Made by a program: the position numbers and the translations under genes. From Pseudovibrio sp. JCM 19062 (GTDB lineage Bacteria; Pseudomonadota; Alphaproteobacteria; Rhizobiales; Stappiaceae): a DNA stretch of 36,642 nt. A model generated the notes under the pieces. It saw nothing but the letters and a program-made list of their open reading frames with translations. It was not told where the DNA came from and searched no databases. This document shows, piece by piece, positions 1 to 7,368 of the stretch. Numbering within the stretch: the stretch's first letter is position 1; every line of letters begins with the position of its first letter. The DNA is taken from NCBI GenBank assembly GCA_001310715.1, contig BAXV01000036.1:1-36642 (forward strand), given 5' to 3'.

Positions 1-191
1 TGAATCTTCTCAAATCCCGTTTGACTGCTCTTTCTTTCTCCGCAGTCACGACGTTTCTACCAGCTCAGGCAGTTGCACGAAGAGATTTTGAAAGCCAGTT
101 TAACGAGATAATCGAAACTGCGGACTATGAAAACGTAATCTTCGACAGGTTTTTAAATCAGCTCTGTTTACGTTCCACATGCACGCTGTAA
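1..191 (+). CDS. Partial small exported protein, unknown
   Basis: The window opens on the last two bases of what would be an ATG, and the frame stays open to a TAA at 189-191, giving about 62 residues. The first 25 or so read like a signal peptide: a basic N-region (LLKSR), a hydrophobic core and an AQAVA cleavage-like site. The rest is acidic (RRDFESQFNEIIETADYENV). No family is recognised. The 3' end overlaps the 3' end of the convergent riboflavin transporter gene by 34 bases. It could be a real small secreted protein, or the start of a longer gene cut by a frameshift, since frame breaks are common in this window. The start codon itself lies outside the window. Confidence 0.35.
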   Translation, partial: NLLKSRLTALSFSAVTTFLPAQAVARRDFESQFNEIIETADYENVIFDRFLNQLCLRSTCTL

Positions 192-1057
192 AGCGAAGCG
201 CCAATGATTAGCCCCGCGCCCAGCCATAAGTTGCCCGGAGGCACCCACGCAAAGACAAGGAACCCGCACAAAACATTGAGCGGCAGCTTGAGGTGATCAA
301 ATGGCTGCAGATACACCGCGTCCACCTTTTCATAGGCCATGGCCAATGAGCCTTGAGCAATTGCACCGAGAAGACCAGCCAGAATAACCAGCCACCACAT
401 GCTCATGCCCGCCGGCACAGCAAGACCGCCCGGTGCCAGCAAAGCCAGCACCAGATTAACCGGCGTCAGCAGCAGGAGCAGGTACAGCGTCACCGACTGC
501 GGGCTCTCCGTTTCCTCCAGCTTCTTCATGCACAAAATGGAACTACCCCACAGCAGGGCAGCAATAATTGGCAGGAAGGCAACCAGCTGGAAGGCATCAT
601 CCCATGGGCTCAAGATGATCATGCCACCAACAAAGCCGACAGCAGTCGCCATCCAGCGCTCGGCGCTCGCCTTTTCACCCAGGAAGAAAGCTGCACCAAT
701 GGTTACGAAGAACGGAGAAGTCATCAACAATGCAATCGCCTGCCAGATCGGCACACCATTGGCCAGACCCGCCACCCAGAACTGAACGCCCAGCGCAGCC
801 AGAAAGACGCGAAACACGTGCAGCGCCAACTGCTCTGTGCGCAAACCGCCAGCGCCAATGCGCCAGATTACAGGCAGCATGGCAATCAGCGAGATCAGAT
901 ATTGCCAGAAGGTTGCGCTGGTAGAACTAAGCCCCTGCACCATGGTCAGATACTGCATGGCAGAGTTGGTCACAGCAAACGCTGCACCGGCAAAAACCAT
1001 CCAGCTTGCACCAATAACGGCTGCAGACGCGCGGGTAGAGCTACGTGATACACTCAT
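158..1057 (-). CDS. ribN: RibN-type riboflavin transporter (EamA/DMT family)
   Basis: This 299-residue inner-membrane protein consists of two EamA repeats with about ten hydrophobic segments, typical of the drug/metabolite transporter superfamily. The family alone does not reveal the substrate. The assignment rests on the FMN riboswitch at 1194-1336 on the same strand, with no other gene between. FMN-riboswitch-controlled EamA proteins of alphaproteobacteria (RibN) import riboflavin. The start at 1057 is supported by an AGAGG Shine-Dalgarno a few bases upstream. The gene is probably monocistronic, because its 3' end meets a convergent ORF. When FMN is abundant, expression should fall. The frame is intact. 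What remains uncertain is whether the cargo is riboflavin or another flavin-related compound. Confidence 0.85.
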   Translation of the reverse strand: MSVSRSSTRASAAVIGASWMVFAGAAFAVTNSAMQYLTMVQGLSSTSATFWQYLISLIAMLPVIWRIGAGGLRTEQLALHVFRVFLAALGVQFWVAGLANGVPIWQAIALLMTSPFFVTIGAAFFLGEKASAERWMATAVGFVGGMIILSPWDDAFQLVAFLPIIAALLWGSSILCMKKLEETESPQSVTLYLLLLLTPVNLVLALLAPGGLAVPAGMSMWWLVILAGLLGAIAQGSLAMAYEKVDAVYLQPFDHLKLPLNVLCGFLVFAWVPPGNLWLGAGLIIGASLYSVHVERKQS

Positions 1058-1143
1058 GCACGCACCTCTAAGTCAGCATTCAAAAACAGATTACTCATAA
1101 AATTCTTTCTGATCCAAAGGACGGAAAAACCGCCAAGTTTCAT
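1054..1143 (-). CDS. Possible leader ORF overlapping the ribN start
   Basis: A 29-codon frame (MKLGGFSVLWIRKNF at its start) lies between the FMN aptamer and ribN. Its TGA overlaps the ribN ATG as ATGA, the arrangement seen in translational coupling. An internal ATG at 1098 would give a 14-residue version. Neither start has a convincing Shine-Dalgarno, so this may be chance; it is listed because of its position in a regulated leader. Confidence 0.2.
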   Translation of the reverse strand: MKLGGFSVLWIRKNFMSNLFLNADLEVRA

Positions 1144-1159
1144 TGAATCAGGACGCGCA
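1057..1159 (-). promoter_or_regulatory. Putative SD-sequestering helix of the ribN expression platform
   Basis: On the minus strand TGCGCGTCCT (1159-1150) can pair with AGGTGCGTGCA (1067-1057) through ten pairs, two of them G-U, with one bulged T. The second strand contains the ribN Shine-Dalgarno and the A of its ATG. I see no strong terminator with a T-run between the aptamer and ribN, so translational control is the simpler model. The pairing was found by eye and not by energy calculation. Confidence 0.4.
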
Positions 1160-1193
1160 GGCAAAAGGGTTCCGCAGAACACTCCCCACCCAC

Positions 1194-1336
1194 ATTCTCT
1201 TTCATCCGGACTGTAACCGTCGGTTCCGGAATCACACCGGATCTGCTGACCCTTCCCTTGCAAAGAAGGCGCTCGCGGACTTGTGGCACAAAGGCCCATC
1301 ACCACCGGTAGGGAATTTCACCCCGCCCTGAGAATT
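1194..1336 (-). ncRNA. FMN riboswitch (RFN element)
   Basis: The minus strand carries the conserved RFN blocks in order: CTCAGGGCGGGGTGAAATTC, CCTACCGG(T/C)GGT, an AAGTCCGCGAGCG arm, GGTCAGCAGATCCGGTG and ACCGACGGTTACAGTCCGGA. The closing helix P1 is ATTCTC (1336-1331) with GAGAAT (1199-1194). RFN aptamers bind FMN and switch off riboflavin synthesis or uptake genes; the only downstream gene here is the RibN-type transporter, 137 bases away. Confidence 0.95.
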
Positions 1337-1338
1337 AG

Positions 1339-1366
1339 CTCCCACAATCGGGAGTTCTGTTTTTTT
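1339..1366 (+). terminator. Terminator-like hairpin next to the FMN aptamer
   Basis: Read on the plus strand, CTCCC-acaatc-GGGAG is followed by TTCTG and a run of seven T. It looks like an intrinsic terminator, but no plus-strand gene needs it. On the minus strand the same hairpin lies just 5' of the aptamer with no T-run. The adjacent stretch 1367-1496 shows nothing else recognisable and must hold the minus-strand promoter of ribN. Confidence 0.3.
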
Positions 1367-1496
1367 AACAGATTCTCAGAAGATTGCGAGCTGTCTTTCA
1401 GTCTAACTGAAAACTCACTTATCAACAGGCAGGGCTGCTGGGTGTTACCACAAAGGTATGGAGTGGATCACCGCCCAGCGCTTTCGGTATTAAACC

Positions 1497-1918
1497 CTAC
1501 CGCAAATCCCATTGCCGCAATTCTTCGCGGTAGGTCTCGGGAAAGTCCCAGTGCTCCGCCGCTTCCAGCACCCCTTCCCACGCTTTTGCATGGGGCTTAC
1601 CTGTGCGGGCAGTCCGGCTCACGTAGATAATCGCAGACTTATTCTGCCTGCCACTGCGAACCGGAAGAAAGACCTTATCCACCCCTTTACGGAAAAGCGC
1701 CTCAGCTCCGTCAACCACAGTAACCTCTCCGATCCGGCAATCCCAAAGCACACCGTGCACCCTCTTTCCCGGTGCCTTCACCATGGAAGGCACACCCTCA
1801 GAGGTCACGATAAAGCGGTACCCATCCATAGAGGCTGGCCCAAGCGCTTTGGCGTTTGGGCACCGGCTTGCCATAATTGTTGGTTCATCAAGCGGCTATA
1901 AGAAAAGTAAATTGGCAT
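1497..1918 (-). CDS. Gamma-glutamylcyclotransferase-like protein, frame broken
   Basis: The longest open frame starts at 1874 (MASRCPNAKALGPASMDGYR). Comparison with the GGCT/AIG2-like fold shows that the N-terminal strand lies in another frame upstream: from the ATG at 1918 it reads MPIYFSYSRLMNQQ. One missing base near 1890 joins the two pieces with the spacing expected for the family, giving about 140 residues. In this family the YGSN-type loop binds the gamma-glutamyl substrate. Here the equivalent is SYSRLM, so the glycine and asparagine are absent and activity is doubtful. The C-terminal half keeps family-like stretches (KRVHGVLWDC, KPHAKAWEGVLEAAEHW). The gene starts 25 bases after the HAD gene stop, apparently in the pccA operon. 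Whether the frame break is error or decay cannot be settled here. Confidence 0.65.
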
Positions 1919-1942
1919 TAGTTCAACTCACTACAAAGGAAA

Positions 1943-2605
1943 TCAGGCAACCAGACTGCCAGCAAGGTGTTCACCAAGCTCTTCGCGCGAGGCGACAACG
2001 GTATCAGCGCCGCAGTCAGCAAACTCTTCTTCAGACCCATAGCCCCAGAGTACACCGATAGACCGGACACCATTTTCTTTTGCAGCAATAATGTCGTGCT
2101 TGCGATCACCGATCATGATGCACTGCGAGGCATCCAGCTTTTCCTGTTCAAGCAGATGAGCCAGCAGGTCCACTTTATTGCTGCGGGTCATATCCAGCTC
2201 GGGGCCGTAGGTCTTCTCAAAGAACCCATCCATCTCGAAGTGAGCCACGATCTTTTCTGCATACGACCAGGGTTTCGAAGTACACACAAACAGACGATCC
2301 CCACGATCTTTTGCCGTTTGCAAAAGCTCGATAATCCCGTCGTAACGCTCGTTTTCAAAAAGCCCCACAGTGGTATAGCGCTCCCTGTAAAGGCGAATAC
2401 CTTCAAGGATCAGCGCCTCATCTTCTGTATTCAGAAGCTGGCGATACGTTTCTGTGAGTGGAGGCCCGATTACAAAGGCAAGATCTTCAGCTGGCGGAAC
2501 ATCACGGCCAAGCTTTTCAAGTGCGTACTGAACACTCGTTACAATGCCAACAAACGGATCTGTCAGCGTTCCATCCAAATCAAAAAGCAGAGTGCGCAAA
2601 GCCAT
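1943..2605 (-). CDS. HAD-superfamily phosphatase (phosphoglycolate phosphatase-like)
   Basis: The protein has 220 residues. HAD motif I is FDLDGTLTD near residue 10, supplying the nucleophilic and acid-base aspartates; motif II is the CTSKP segment near 110; motif III/IV is GDRKHDIIAA near 170. The helical cap inserted between motifs I and II fits the Gph/PGP subgroup, which dephosphorylates small phospho-metabolites such as 2-phosphoglycolate. Substrate cannot be read from sequence. It follows pccA by 35 bases on the same strand and is followed closely by the GGCT-like gene, so all three are probably cotranscribed. Nothing in the pair explains a role in propionate metabolism. The ATG at 2605 begins MALRTLLFDLDG, the expected N terminus. 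The frame is intact. Confidence 0.85.
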   Translation of the reverse strand: MALRTLLFDLDGTLTDPFVGIVTSVQYALEKLGRDVPPAEDLAFVIGPPLTETYRQLLNTEDEALILEGIRLYRERYTTVGLFENERYDGIIELLQTAKDRGDRLFVCTSKPWSYAEKIVAHFEMDGFFEKTYGPELDMTRSNKVDLLAHLLEQEKLDASQCIMIGDRKHDIIAAKENGVRSIGVLWGYGSEEEFADCGADTVVASREELGEHLAGSLVA

Positions 2606-2617
2606 ACCCCCAGCAGA

Positions 2618-2640
2618 GGAGCTGGCTTCGCGCCAACTCC
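2618..2640 (-). other. Intergenic hairpin between pccA and HAD gene
   Basis: On the minus strand GGAGTTGGC-gcgaa-GCCAGCTCC forms a nine-pair stem (one G-U) beginning right after the pccA stop codon. No T-run follows, so it is more likely an mRNA-stability or processing element than a terminator. Confidence 0.3.
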
Positions 2641-4649
2641 CTATTCAAATTCCATGATAACGGCATCAACAGCAAGACTGTCGCCCGGTGCAGCTTTGAT
2701 AGCGCTTACCACACAATCACGCTCGGCCCGAAGCACATTTTCCATTTTCATGGCTTCAACAATAGCCAACTGCTCACCAGCCTTCACTTCCTGCCCTTCT
2801 TCCACATGAAGCGAAACAACAAGACCCGGCATTGGGCACAGCAACAGGTTAGATGTATCCGGTGCAACCTTTTCAGGCATCAGCGCAGCGAGTTCAGCAT
2901 TGCGCGGGGTCATTACCTTGGCAATCACCGAATAACCCTGCCAGTCCAGCTGATAGCCATTCTCGACCGGACGCACCTGAACACTCACAGCGCGCTCACC
3001 AACACGGCCCTTCCAAAGCATATCGCCGGGAACCCAATCAGCGGCAATCCGCGCGCGGGGGCCACCGTCAACGCACACATCAATATCAAGCGGCGTAACT
3101 GCCATGCCTTCAATCAGTTCCGCATCCAACCTTTCACCATTGATCAGAACACCCCACTCACGGCGCACACCACCATGATGCGGACGCAGACGGCCCGGTA
3201 AATGATCAAGACGCTCACGTTCAATCAGATGCATGGAAAGCGCAACAGACGCCAGCACATTGCGTGCTTCCTCATCTGGAGTAGCAGGCTCAAAACCATC
3301 AGGATATTCATCATCAATAAAGCTGGTCGACAGCTGGCCGGATCGCCAGCGCGGGTGCTTCATGAGCGATGCCAGAAACGGCACGTTATGCTGGATGCCA
3401 TCCACCTGGAACTCATCCAGTGCAGTGCTCATGCCTTCAATCGCTTCTGCACGGGTCGGCGCATAAGTCACCAGCTTCGCGATCATCGGATCGTAGAACA
3501 TGGAGATCTCTGAGCCTTCCACCACGCCGGTATCATTACGCACAACGAAAGCACCATGATCACCTTCAACAGGCGGGCGATACCGTGTCAGACGGCCAAT
3601 GGACGGCAGGAAGTTGCGGTAGGGATCTTCTGCATAAATCCGGCTCTCAATAGACCAGCCGTTGAGCTTGACGTCATCCTGTTTGAGGGAGAGTTCCTCC
3701 CCAGCAGCAGCACGGATCATCTGCTCAACAAGATCAACACCTGTGACCAGTTCTGTCACTGGGTGCTCCACCTGAAGACGGGTATTCATCTCAAGGAAGT
3801 AAAAGCTCTTGTCCTGCCCAGCGACGAACTCAACAGTACCGGCACTGTCATAGTCAACGGCTTTGGCAAGTGCCACCGCCTGTTCACCCATTTTACGGCG
3901 CGTTTCTTCATCCAGCAGCGGAGACGGAGCTTCCTCAATCACCTTCTGGTTACGGCGCTGAATAGAACATTCGCGCTCGCCCAGATAGATTACGTTTCCA
4001 TGCTTGTCACCCATCACCTGAATTTCAATGTGCCGTGGGTTCTCAATGAACTTCTCGATGAAGATACGATCATCACCAAAGGAGCTGATGGCTTCAGACT
4101 TCGCACGGTCAAAGCCATCCATGGCTTCTTCATCGCTCCACGCGATGCGCATGCCTTTACCACCGCCGCCAGCAGAGCCTTGATCATTACCGGATAACCG
4201 ATCTGGGCAGCGATACGCTTGGCATCATCAGGCTCTCAATCAGCCCCATGTAACCCGGTACTGTGGAAACATCCGCCTCTGCGGCAAACCGCTTGGAGGT
4301 GATCTTGTCTCCCATCACCTCAATCGCTTTTGGATTAGGGCCAATAAAGACAATGCCTTCCTGCTTCAGGCGCTCGCAGAATTCTGCGCGCTCGGAAAGG
4401 AAGCCATAGCCCGGATGCACAGCTTCTGCACCGGTCTGCTTGCACGCTTCTATAATCTTGTCGATCACAAGGTATGATTTTGCGGCAGCGGCTCCCAATG
4501 TGAACAGCCTCGTCAGCCATCTCCACATGAAGCGCATCCAGGTCCGCATCGGAGTAAACAGCAACCGTTTTGATCCCCATCGATTTCGCCGTCTTTATAA
4601 CACGGCAAGCGATTTCACCACGGTTTGCGATCAGAATCTTTGAAAACAT
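2641..4649 (-). CDS. pccA: Propionyl-CoA carboxylase, biotin-containing alpha subunit (frame broken)
   Basis: This subunit carboxylates its own biotin with ATP and bicarbonate; the beta subunit then converts propionyl-CoA to methylmalonyl-CoA. Visible parts in order: the biotin carboxylase N-domain from [26 protein letters not shown], the ATP-grasp glycine loop, [20 protein letters not shown] with the ligand residues, then the biotinyl domain with EAMKMEN about 35 residues from the end. Corrected length is about 670 residues, normal for the family. Three breaks interrupt the frame: near 4490, near 4233 and near 4178. The last lies exactly in the [10 protein letters not shown] loop, which one added base restores. 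The start at 4649 is chosen because it begins the domain directly. The partner gene pccB lies 3.2 kb away with a plus-strand gene block in between. Confidence 0.92.
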
Positions 4650-4898
4650 GCGCCCATCCCACATACACACCTTCTTTACTTACAGTGCAGGGTTGTAGGC
4701 ACCTGGCCGCGCTTCCGCAACCTCACAATAGGGCGAAGAAACATGCACTTTCCTCAACGTAACAGATATCATCCAAATCTGGAATAAGGTCTCTTCATCA
4801 CATTTGTGCAGGGCATTATTCTGTCAAATGCATTGTATTTCGCGCCGACCTCTGGCAACACAGTTTGCACCCTCAAAGAATTCCTCAGGAGCCCGACA

Positions 4899-5279
4899 AT
4901 GATTGAAAACAAGATATTTCTGGAAGGCTTGTCATTCTTTGCATTCCACGGCCTGCATGATGAAGAAGCCAAACTGGGTCAACGCTTTATCATCGACCTG
5001 ACCTGCTGGGCAGACTTTGAAAAGGCAACCACCTCTGACAACTACGAAGACACCATCTGCTACGGCACACTTGCAAAAACTGTAGAGGATGTTGTGACCA
5101 ACTCCCGCTTCAACCTACTGGAGCGCCTTGCCGGAGCCATTTGCGAGGCAGTTTTTGCCATGGACCAGAGAGTTTCTAAAATCAACGTGAAAGTTAATAA
5201 GCCATCTGCCCCAGTTCCGGTGCATACCGGCGGTTTTGGGGTGGAAGTAACACGTGCAAGACCTACCAGCACCCGTTAA
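4899..5279 (+). CDS. folB: Dihydroneopterin aldolase
   Basis: FolB cleaves 7,8-dihydroneopterin to 6-hydroxymethyl-dihydropterin and glycolaldehyde in folate synthesis. The 126-residue protein opens MIENKIFLEGLSFFAFHGLH, with the family's FHG(L/V)xxxE substrate-site region, continues with LGQRFIIDLTCWADF, and has NLLERLAGAICE (pterin-anchoring glutamate) and INVKVNKPSAPVP near the end, as expected. The ATG at 4899 follows a CAGGAG Shine-Dalgarno at 4886-4891; an upstream start at 4806 would add 31 residues unlike the family. It is divergent from pccA across 249 bases that must hold both promoters. The other folate genes are not in the window. The frame is intact. The secreted-protein array begins 137 bases downstream on the same strand. 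Confidence 0.9.
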   Translation: MIENKIFLEGLSFFAFHGLHDEEAKLGQRFIIDLTCWADFEKATTSDNYEDTICYGTLAKTVEDVVTNSRFNLLERLAGAICEAVFAMDQRVSKINVKVNKPSAPVPVHTGGFGVEVTRARPTSTR

Positions 5280-5416
5280 TTCATCCGCATGCTCTTTAGT
5301 AGCGGGTAACCAAACCTTTTCTTGTTACTCGCACTGTTCCGCGATCGCCTTCTAAACTTATGAAACAGCGGCTTTCAGGCCAGTACTTTCATTTGTTTTA
5401 TAAGGCAACGGACCCT

Positions 5417-5716
5417 ATGCGAAATGTTCCTACCACTATTATTGTTGGAAGCCTCATTTCACTACTGTGGGTAGCCTCGGCCAACGCGCAGGGGCGCCCC
5501 GATGCCAGAACCATGACCTGCGAACAGGCCAGACAGCTCGTCTCGGACCGAGGTGGCGTTGTGGTCACCACAGGTCAGCGGACCTACCAACGCTTTGTTA
5601 AGGACAGAAGGTATTGTGAACGCAGTGAAGTAACACACCGCGAGTGGACCCAAACCACGGACAACCGTGCCTGCCAGATCGGATACCGCTGTTCACCACG
5701 CACACGGCGGAACTAG
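5417..5716 (+). CDS. Small exported four-cysteine protein, array copy A
   Basis: The product has 99 residues. Residues 1-22 or so form a Sec signal peptide (MRNVPTTIIVGSLI start, SANA cleavage site). The mature part is about 75 residues and basic, with four cysteines in the motifs MTC, RYC and ACQIGYRC, and a central VVVTTGQRTYQRFV strand-turn block. The whole core aligns without gaps to four downstream paralogues. I recall similar unnamed small proteins in rhizobia but cannot name a family or function. Start 5417 is preferred over the in-frame ATG at 5360 because the signal peptide begins there; the ribosome site is weak (AAGG). Copy B follows after 16 bases, so A and B form one transcript. 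Most diverged of the five. Confidence 0.75.
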   Translation: MRNVPTTIIVGSLISLLWVASANAQGRPDARTMTCEQARQLVSDRGGVVVTTGQRTYQRFVKDRRYCERSEVTHREWTQTTDNRACQIGYRCSPRTRRN

Positions 5717-5732
5717 CAGCACGGAGGCCACC

Positions 5733-6038
5733 ATGCGGATTTCAACACTACTCATTCTTGGCAGTACACTGGCCTTTGCAACACCAGCCCCCGCACAAGC
5801 CCGCCCGGACACCCGCCAAATGACATGTGACCAAGCCCGTTCAACCGTTCAGCGGGCTGGCGGTATTGTTTTAAGCACAGGCACACGAACTTACGACCGC
5901 TATGTCTCTGATCTCAGGTATTGCGAACGCTCAGAGCGTTTGAAGAGCCGCTGGGTTCCTACGAGCGACATGCGGCAGTGTTTTATCGGTTACACCTGCG
6001 AGCCTCCACGCAACAGCGGTGATCGGTTCTTCGACTAA
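5733..6038 (+). CDS. Small exported four-cysteine protein, array copy B
   Basis: The product has 101 residues. A signal peptide (MRISTLLILG start, PAPAQA cleavage site) precedes a mature core with MTC, RYC and QCFIGYTC, so all four cysteines are present. The central block is IVLSTGTRTYDRYV. The C-terminal tail is longer and ends DRFFD. The start has a good GGAGG Shine-Dalgarno eight bases upstream, the best of the array. It lies 16 bases after copy A. The four-cysteine pattern suggests two disulfides in the periplasm or outside the cell; this is inference. Function unknown. A hairpin GCCTGCAC/GTGCAGGC at 6050-6075 lies just after the stop, without a T-run. Confidence 0.8.
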   Translation: MRISTLLILGSTLAFATPAPAQARPDTRQMTCDQARSTVQRAGGIVLSTGTRTYDRYVSDLRYCERSERLKSRWVPTSDMRQCFIGYTCEPPRNSGDRFFD

Positions 6039-6547
6039 GATCTTTTTGGGCCTGCACCAGCATATTCGTGCAGGCTGCCTGCGCGCCTCTGGAACAAACT
6101 CATTCACACCCGCTCTACCTGAGCATGGTTGCGCACATCATATTGCAACACCACCAAGCAAAATTGTGTGCTCTGTCACAGACAGACAAGTAATCCCCAA
6201 GCGCACAAAGACACGAATCCGTTACCCTATGAAATTTTAGGTTGTGAAAAGATTATTTTGTGCTCCAAAACACATCTTACTCAATTTTTTCCAGTAAACA
6301 TACAATCATCAACGAACAACAACAAACACAAATCGTAAATACAAAACCACAAGACAGAGATTAACTTATAAAAACAAAACAATAACTACAACATCAATAG
6401 ATATAAGACGGCACGGTGCTGCCTTGTATCAGTCTAAATTGCAAAGACACGCCGTAAAAAATAACGATGACCGGCAATACCCCATCAGGAAGACTACTCC
6501 ATCAAGTCTTCCGCTCTGAAAAACGACTAATACTGAAAGTAAAACCA
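6039..6547. other. AT-rich intergenic region between copies B and C
   Basis: These 509 bases hold no gene I can support. 6050-6075 is a hairpin after copy B. From about 6180 to 6450 the sequence is strikingly AT-rich with runs of A, unlike the rest of the window, and probably contains the promoter for copies C-E, although I cannot pick -35/-10 boxes with confidence. In the presumed leader of copy C, GGAAGACT (6488-6495) and AGTCTTCC (6505-6512) form a perfect eight-pair hairpin. A 73-codon frame from 6019 has no features of a real protein. Confidence 0.5.
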
Positions 6548-6838
6548 ATGAAAAAGATCGCTCTGACACTCTCCGTACTCGGCCTCGTATCCGCAGCTTC
6601 TGTTGCTCAGGCCGCTTTGGTAAATACTAGTGACCTGACCTCCTCCCAGGCCAAATCACTCGTGCAGGACAATGGTGCAATCGTATTGTCCACCGCCCCA
6701 GGCATTTACGATCGCTATGTTGCAAACGCATCCTTCTGTGCCGCGGATGAAGAAACACAGCGTGCTTATGTTGTGACCAAGGACTCCAACCACTCCCTCA
6801 TCGGTTACACCTGCGTCATAGACAACAACGAGCGCTAA
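6548..6838 (+). CDS. Small exported two-cysteine protein, array copy C
   Basis: The product has 96 residues. The signal peptide begins MKKIALTLSVLGLVSAASVA and ends AQA, near-identical in copies C, D and E. The mature core aligns gaplessly to copy B, but the first cysteine of B is serine here (DLTSSQAK) and the third is serine (NHSLIGYTC); the second (SFC) and fourth remain. The mature part is acidic, unlike A and B, and ends VIDNNER. The start is set by the signal peptide; the leader TGAAAG-TAAAACCA before ATG is shared with D and E and lacks a strong Shine-Dalgarno. The gene ends identically to copy E over about 63 bases, evidence of recent duplication or conversion. Function unknown. Confidence 0.82.
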   Translation: MKKIALTLSVLGLVSAASVAQAALVNTSDLTSSQAKSLVQDNGAIVLSTAPGIYDRYVANASFCAADEETQRAYVVTKDSNHSLIGYTCVIDNNER

Positions 6839-6839
6839 T

Positions 6840-6862
6840 TTCTAACGCGCCCCAAGTTAGAA
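6840..6862 (+). repeat. 3'-UTR hairpin repeat after copy C (also after D)
   Basis: Directly after the copy C stop, TTCTAAC-gcgccccaa-GTTAGAA forms a perfect seven-pair hairpin. Copy D has the same element (TCTAAC 7251-7256, GTTAGA 7266-7271) at the same distance. After copy E the left arm survives at 7670-7676 but the right arm is changed. No T-run follows, so it may be a processing or stability element carried along in the duplication. Confidence 0.5.
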
Positions 6863-6957
6863 GCACTCCCATTATCAAACTTTACGGGAAGGACTGGTCA
6901 CTCCAGCCCCTCCCCCAAAAAACCGACACATACTCTACAAATTTGAAAGCAAGACCA

Positions 6958-7248
6958 ATGAAGAAGATCGCTCTGACCCTATCCGTCCTCGGCCTCGTAT
7001 CCGCAGCTTCTGTTGCTCAGGCAGCCTTGGTGAATACTGGTGACCTAACCACCTCTGAAGCCAAAACACTCGTGCAGGACAAGGGCGCAATCGTATTGTC
7101 CACCGCCCCAGGCATTTACGATCGCTATGTTGCAAACGCGGCTTTCTGTGCCCCACATGAAGACACCCAGCGCGCCTACGTCGTGACCAAGGACTCCAAC
7201 CACTCCCTCATCGGTTACACCTGCGCCGTAGACAACGACGAGCACTAG
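6958..7248 (+). CDS. Small exported two-cysteine protein, array copy D
   Basis: The product has 96 residues: the shared signal peptide, then a core almost identical to copy C. About 53 consecutive bases encoding AIVLSTAPGIYDRYVANA are identical between C and D. The first cysteine position is threonine (DLTTSEAK) and the third serine (NHSLIGYTC); the second (AFC) and fourth cysteines are kept. The C terminus reads AVDNDEH, different from C and E. The ATG at 6958 is preceded by GAAAGCAAGACCA as in the other copies; an in-frame ATG five codons earlier is less likely because of the signal peptide. A G-rich/C-rich hairpin in the 110-base C-D spacer and a similar one in the D-E spacer could limit read-through. 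Function unknown. Confidence 0.82.
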   Translation: MKKIALTLSVLGLVSAASVAQAALVNTGDLTTSEAKTLVQDKGAIVLSTAPGIYDRYVANAAFCAPHEDTQRAYVVTKDSNHSLIGYTCAVDNDEH

Positions 7249-7368
7249 TATCTAACTCGCCCCAAGTTAGAAGCACTCCCCCATCAAAAAAACTCAAAAG
7301 GGAGAGGCTGTTGCCCCAGCCTTTCCCGCAGAAAATTCATAAAAACTAGAAAACTGAAAGCTAAAACA

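Noticed and set aside
6180..6460. Replication origin or plasmid-type AT-rich element
   Set aside because: No DnaA-box cluster, iterons or partition genes are present; the AT-rich block is more simply a promoter region.
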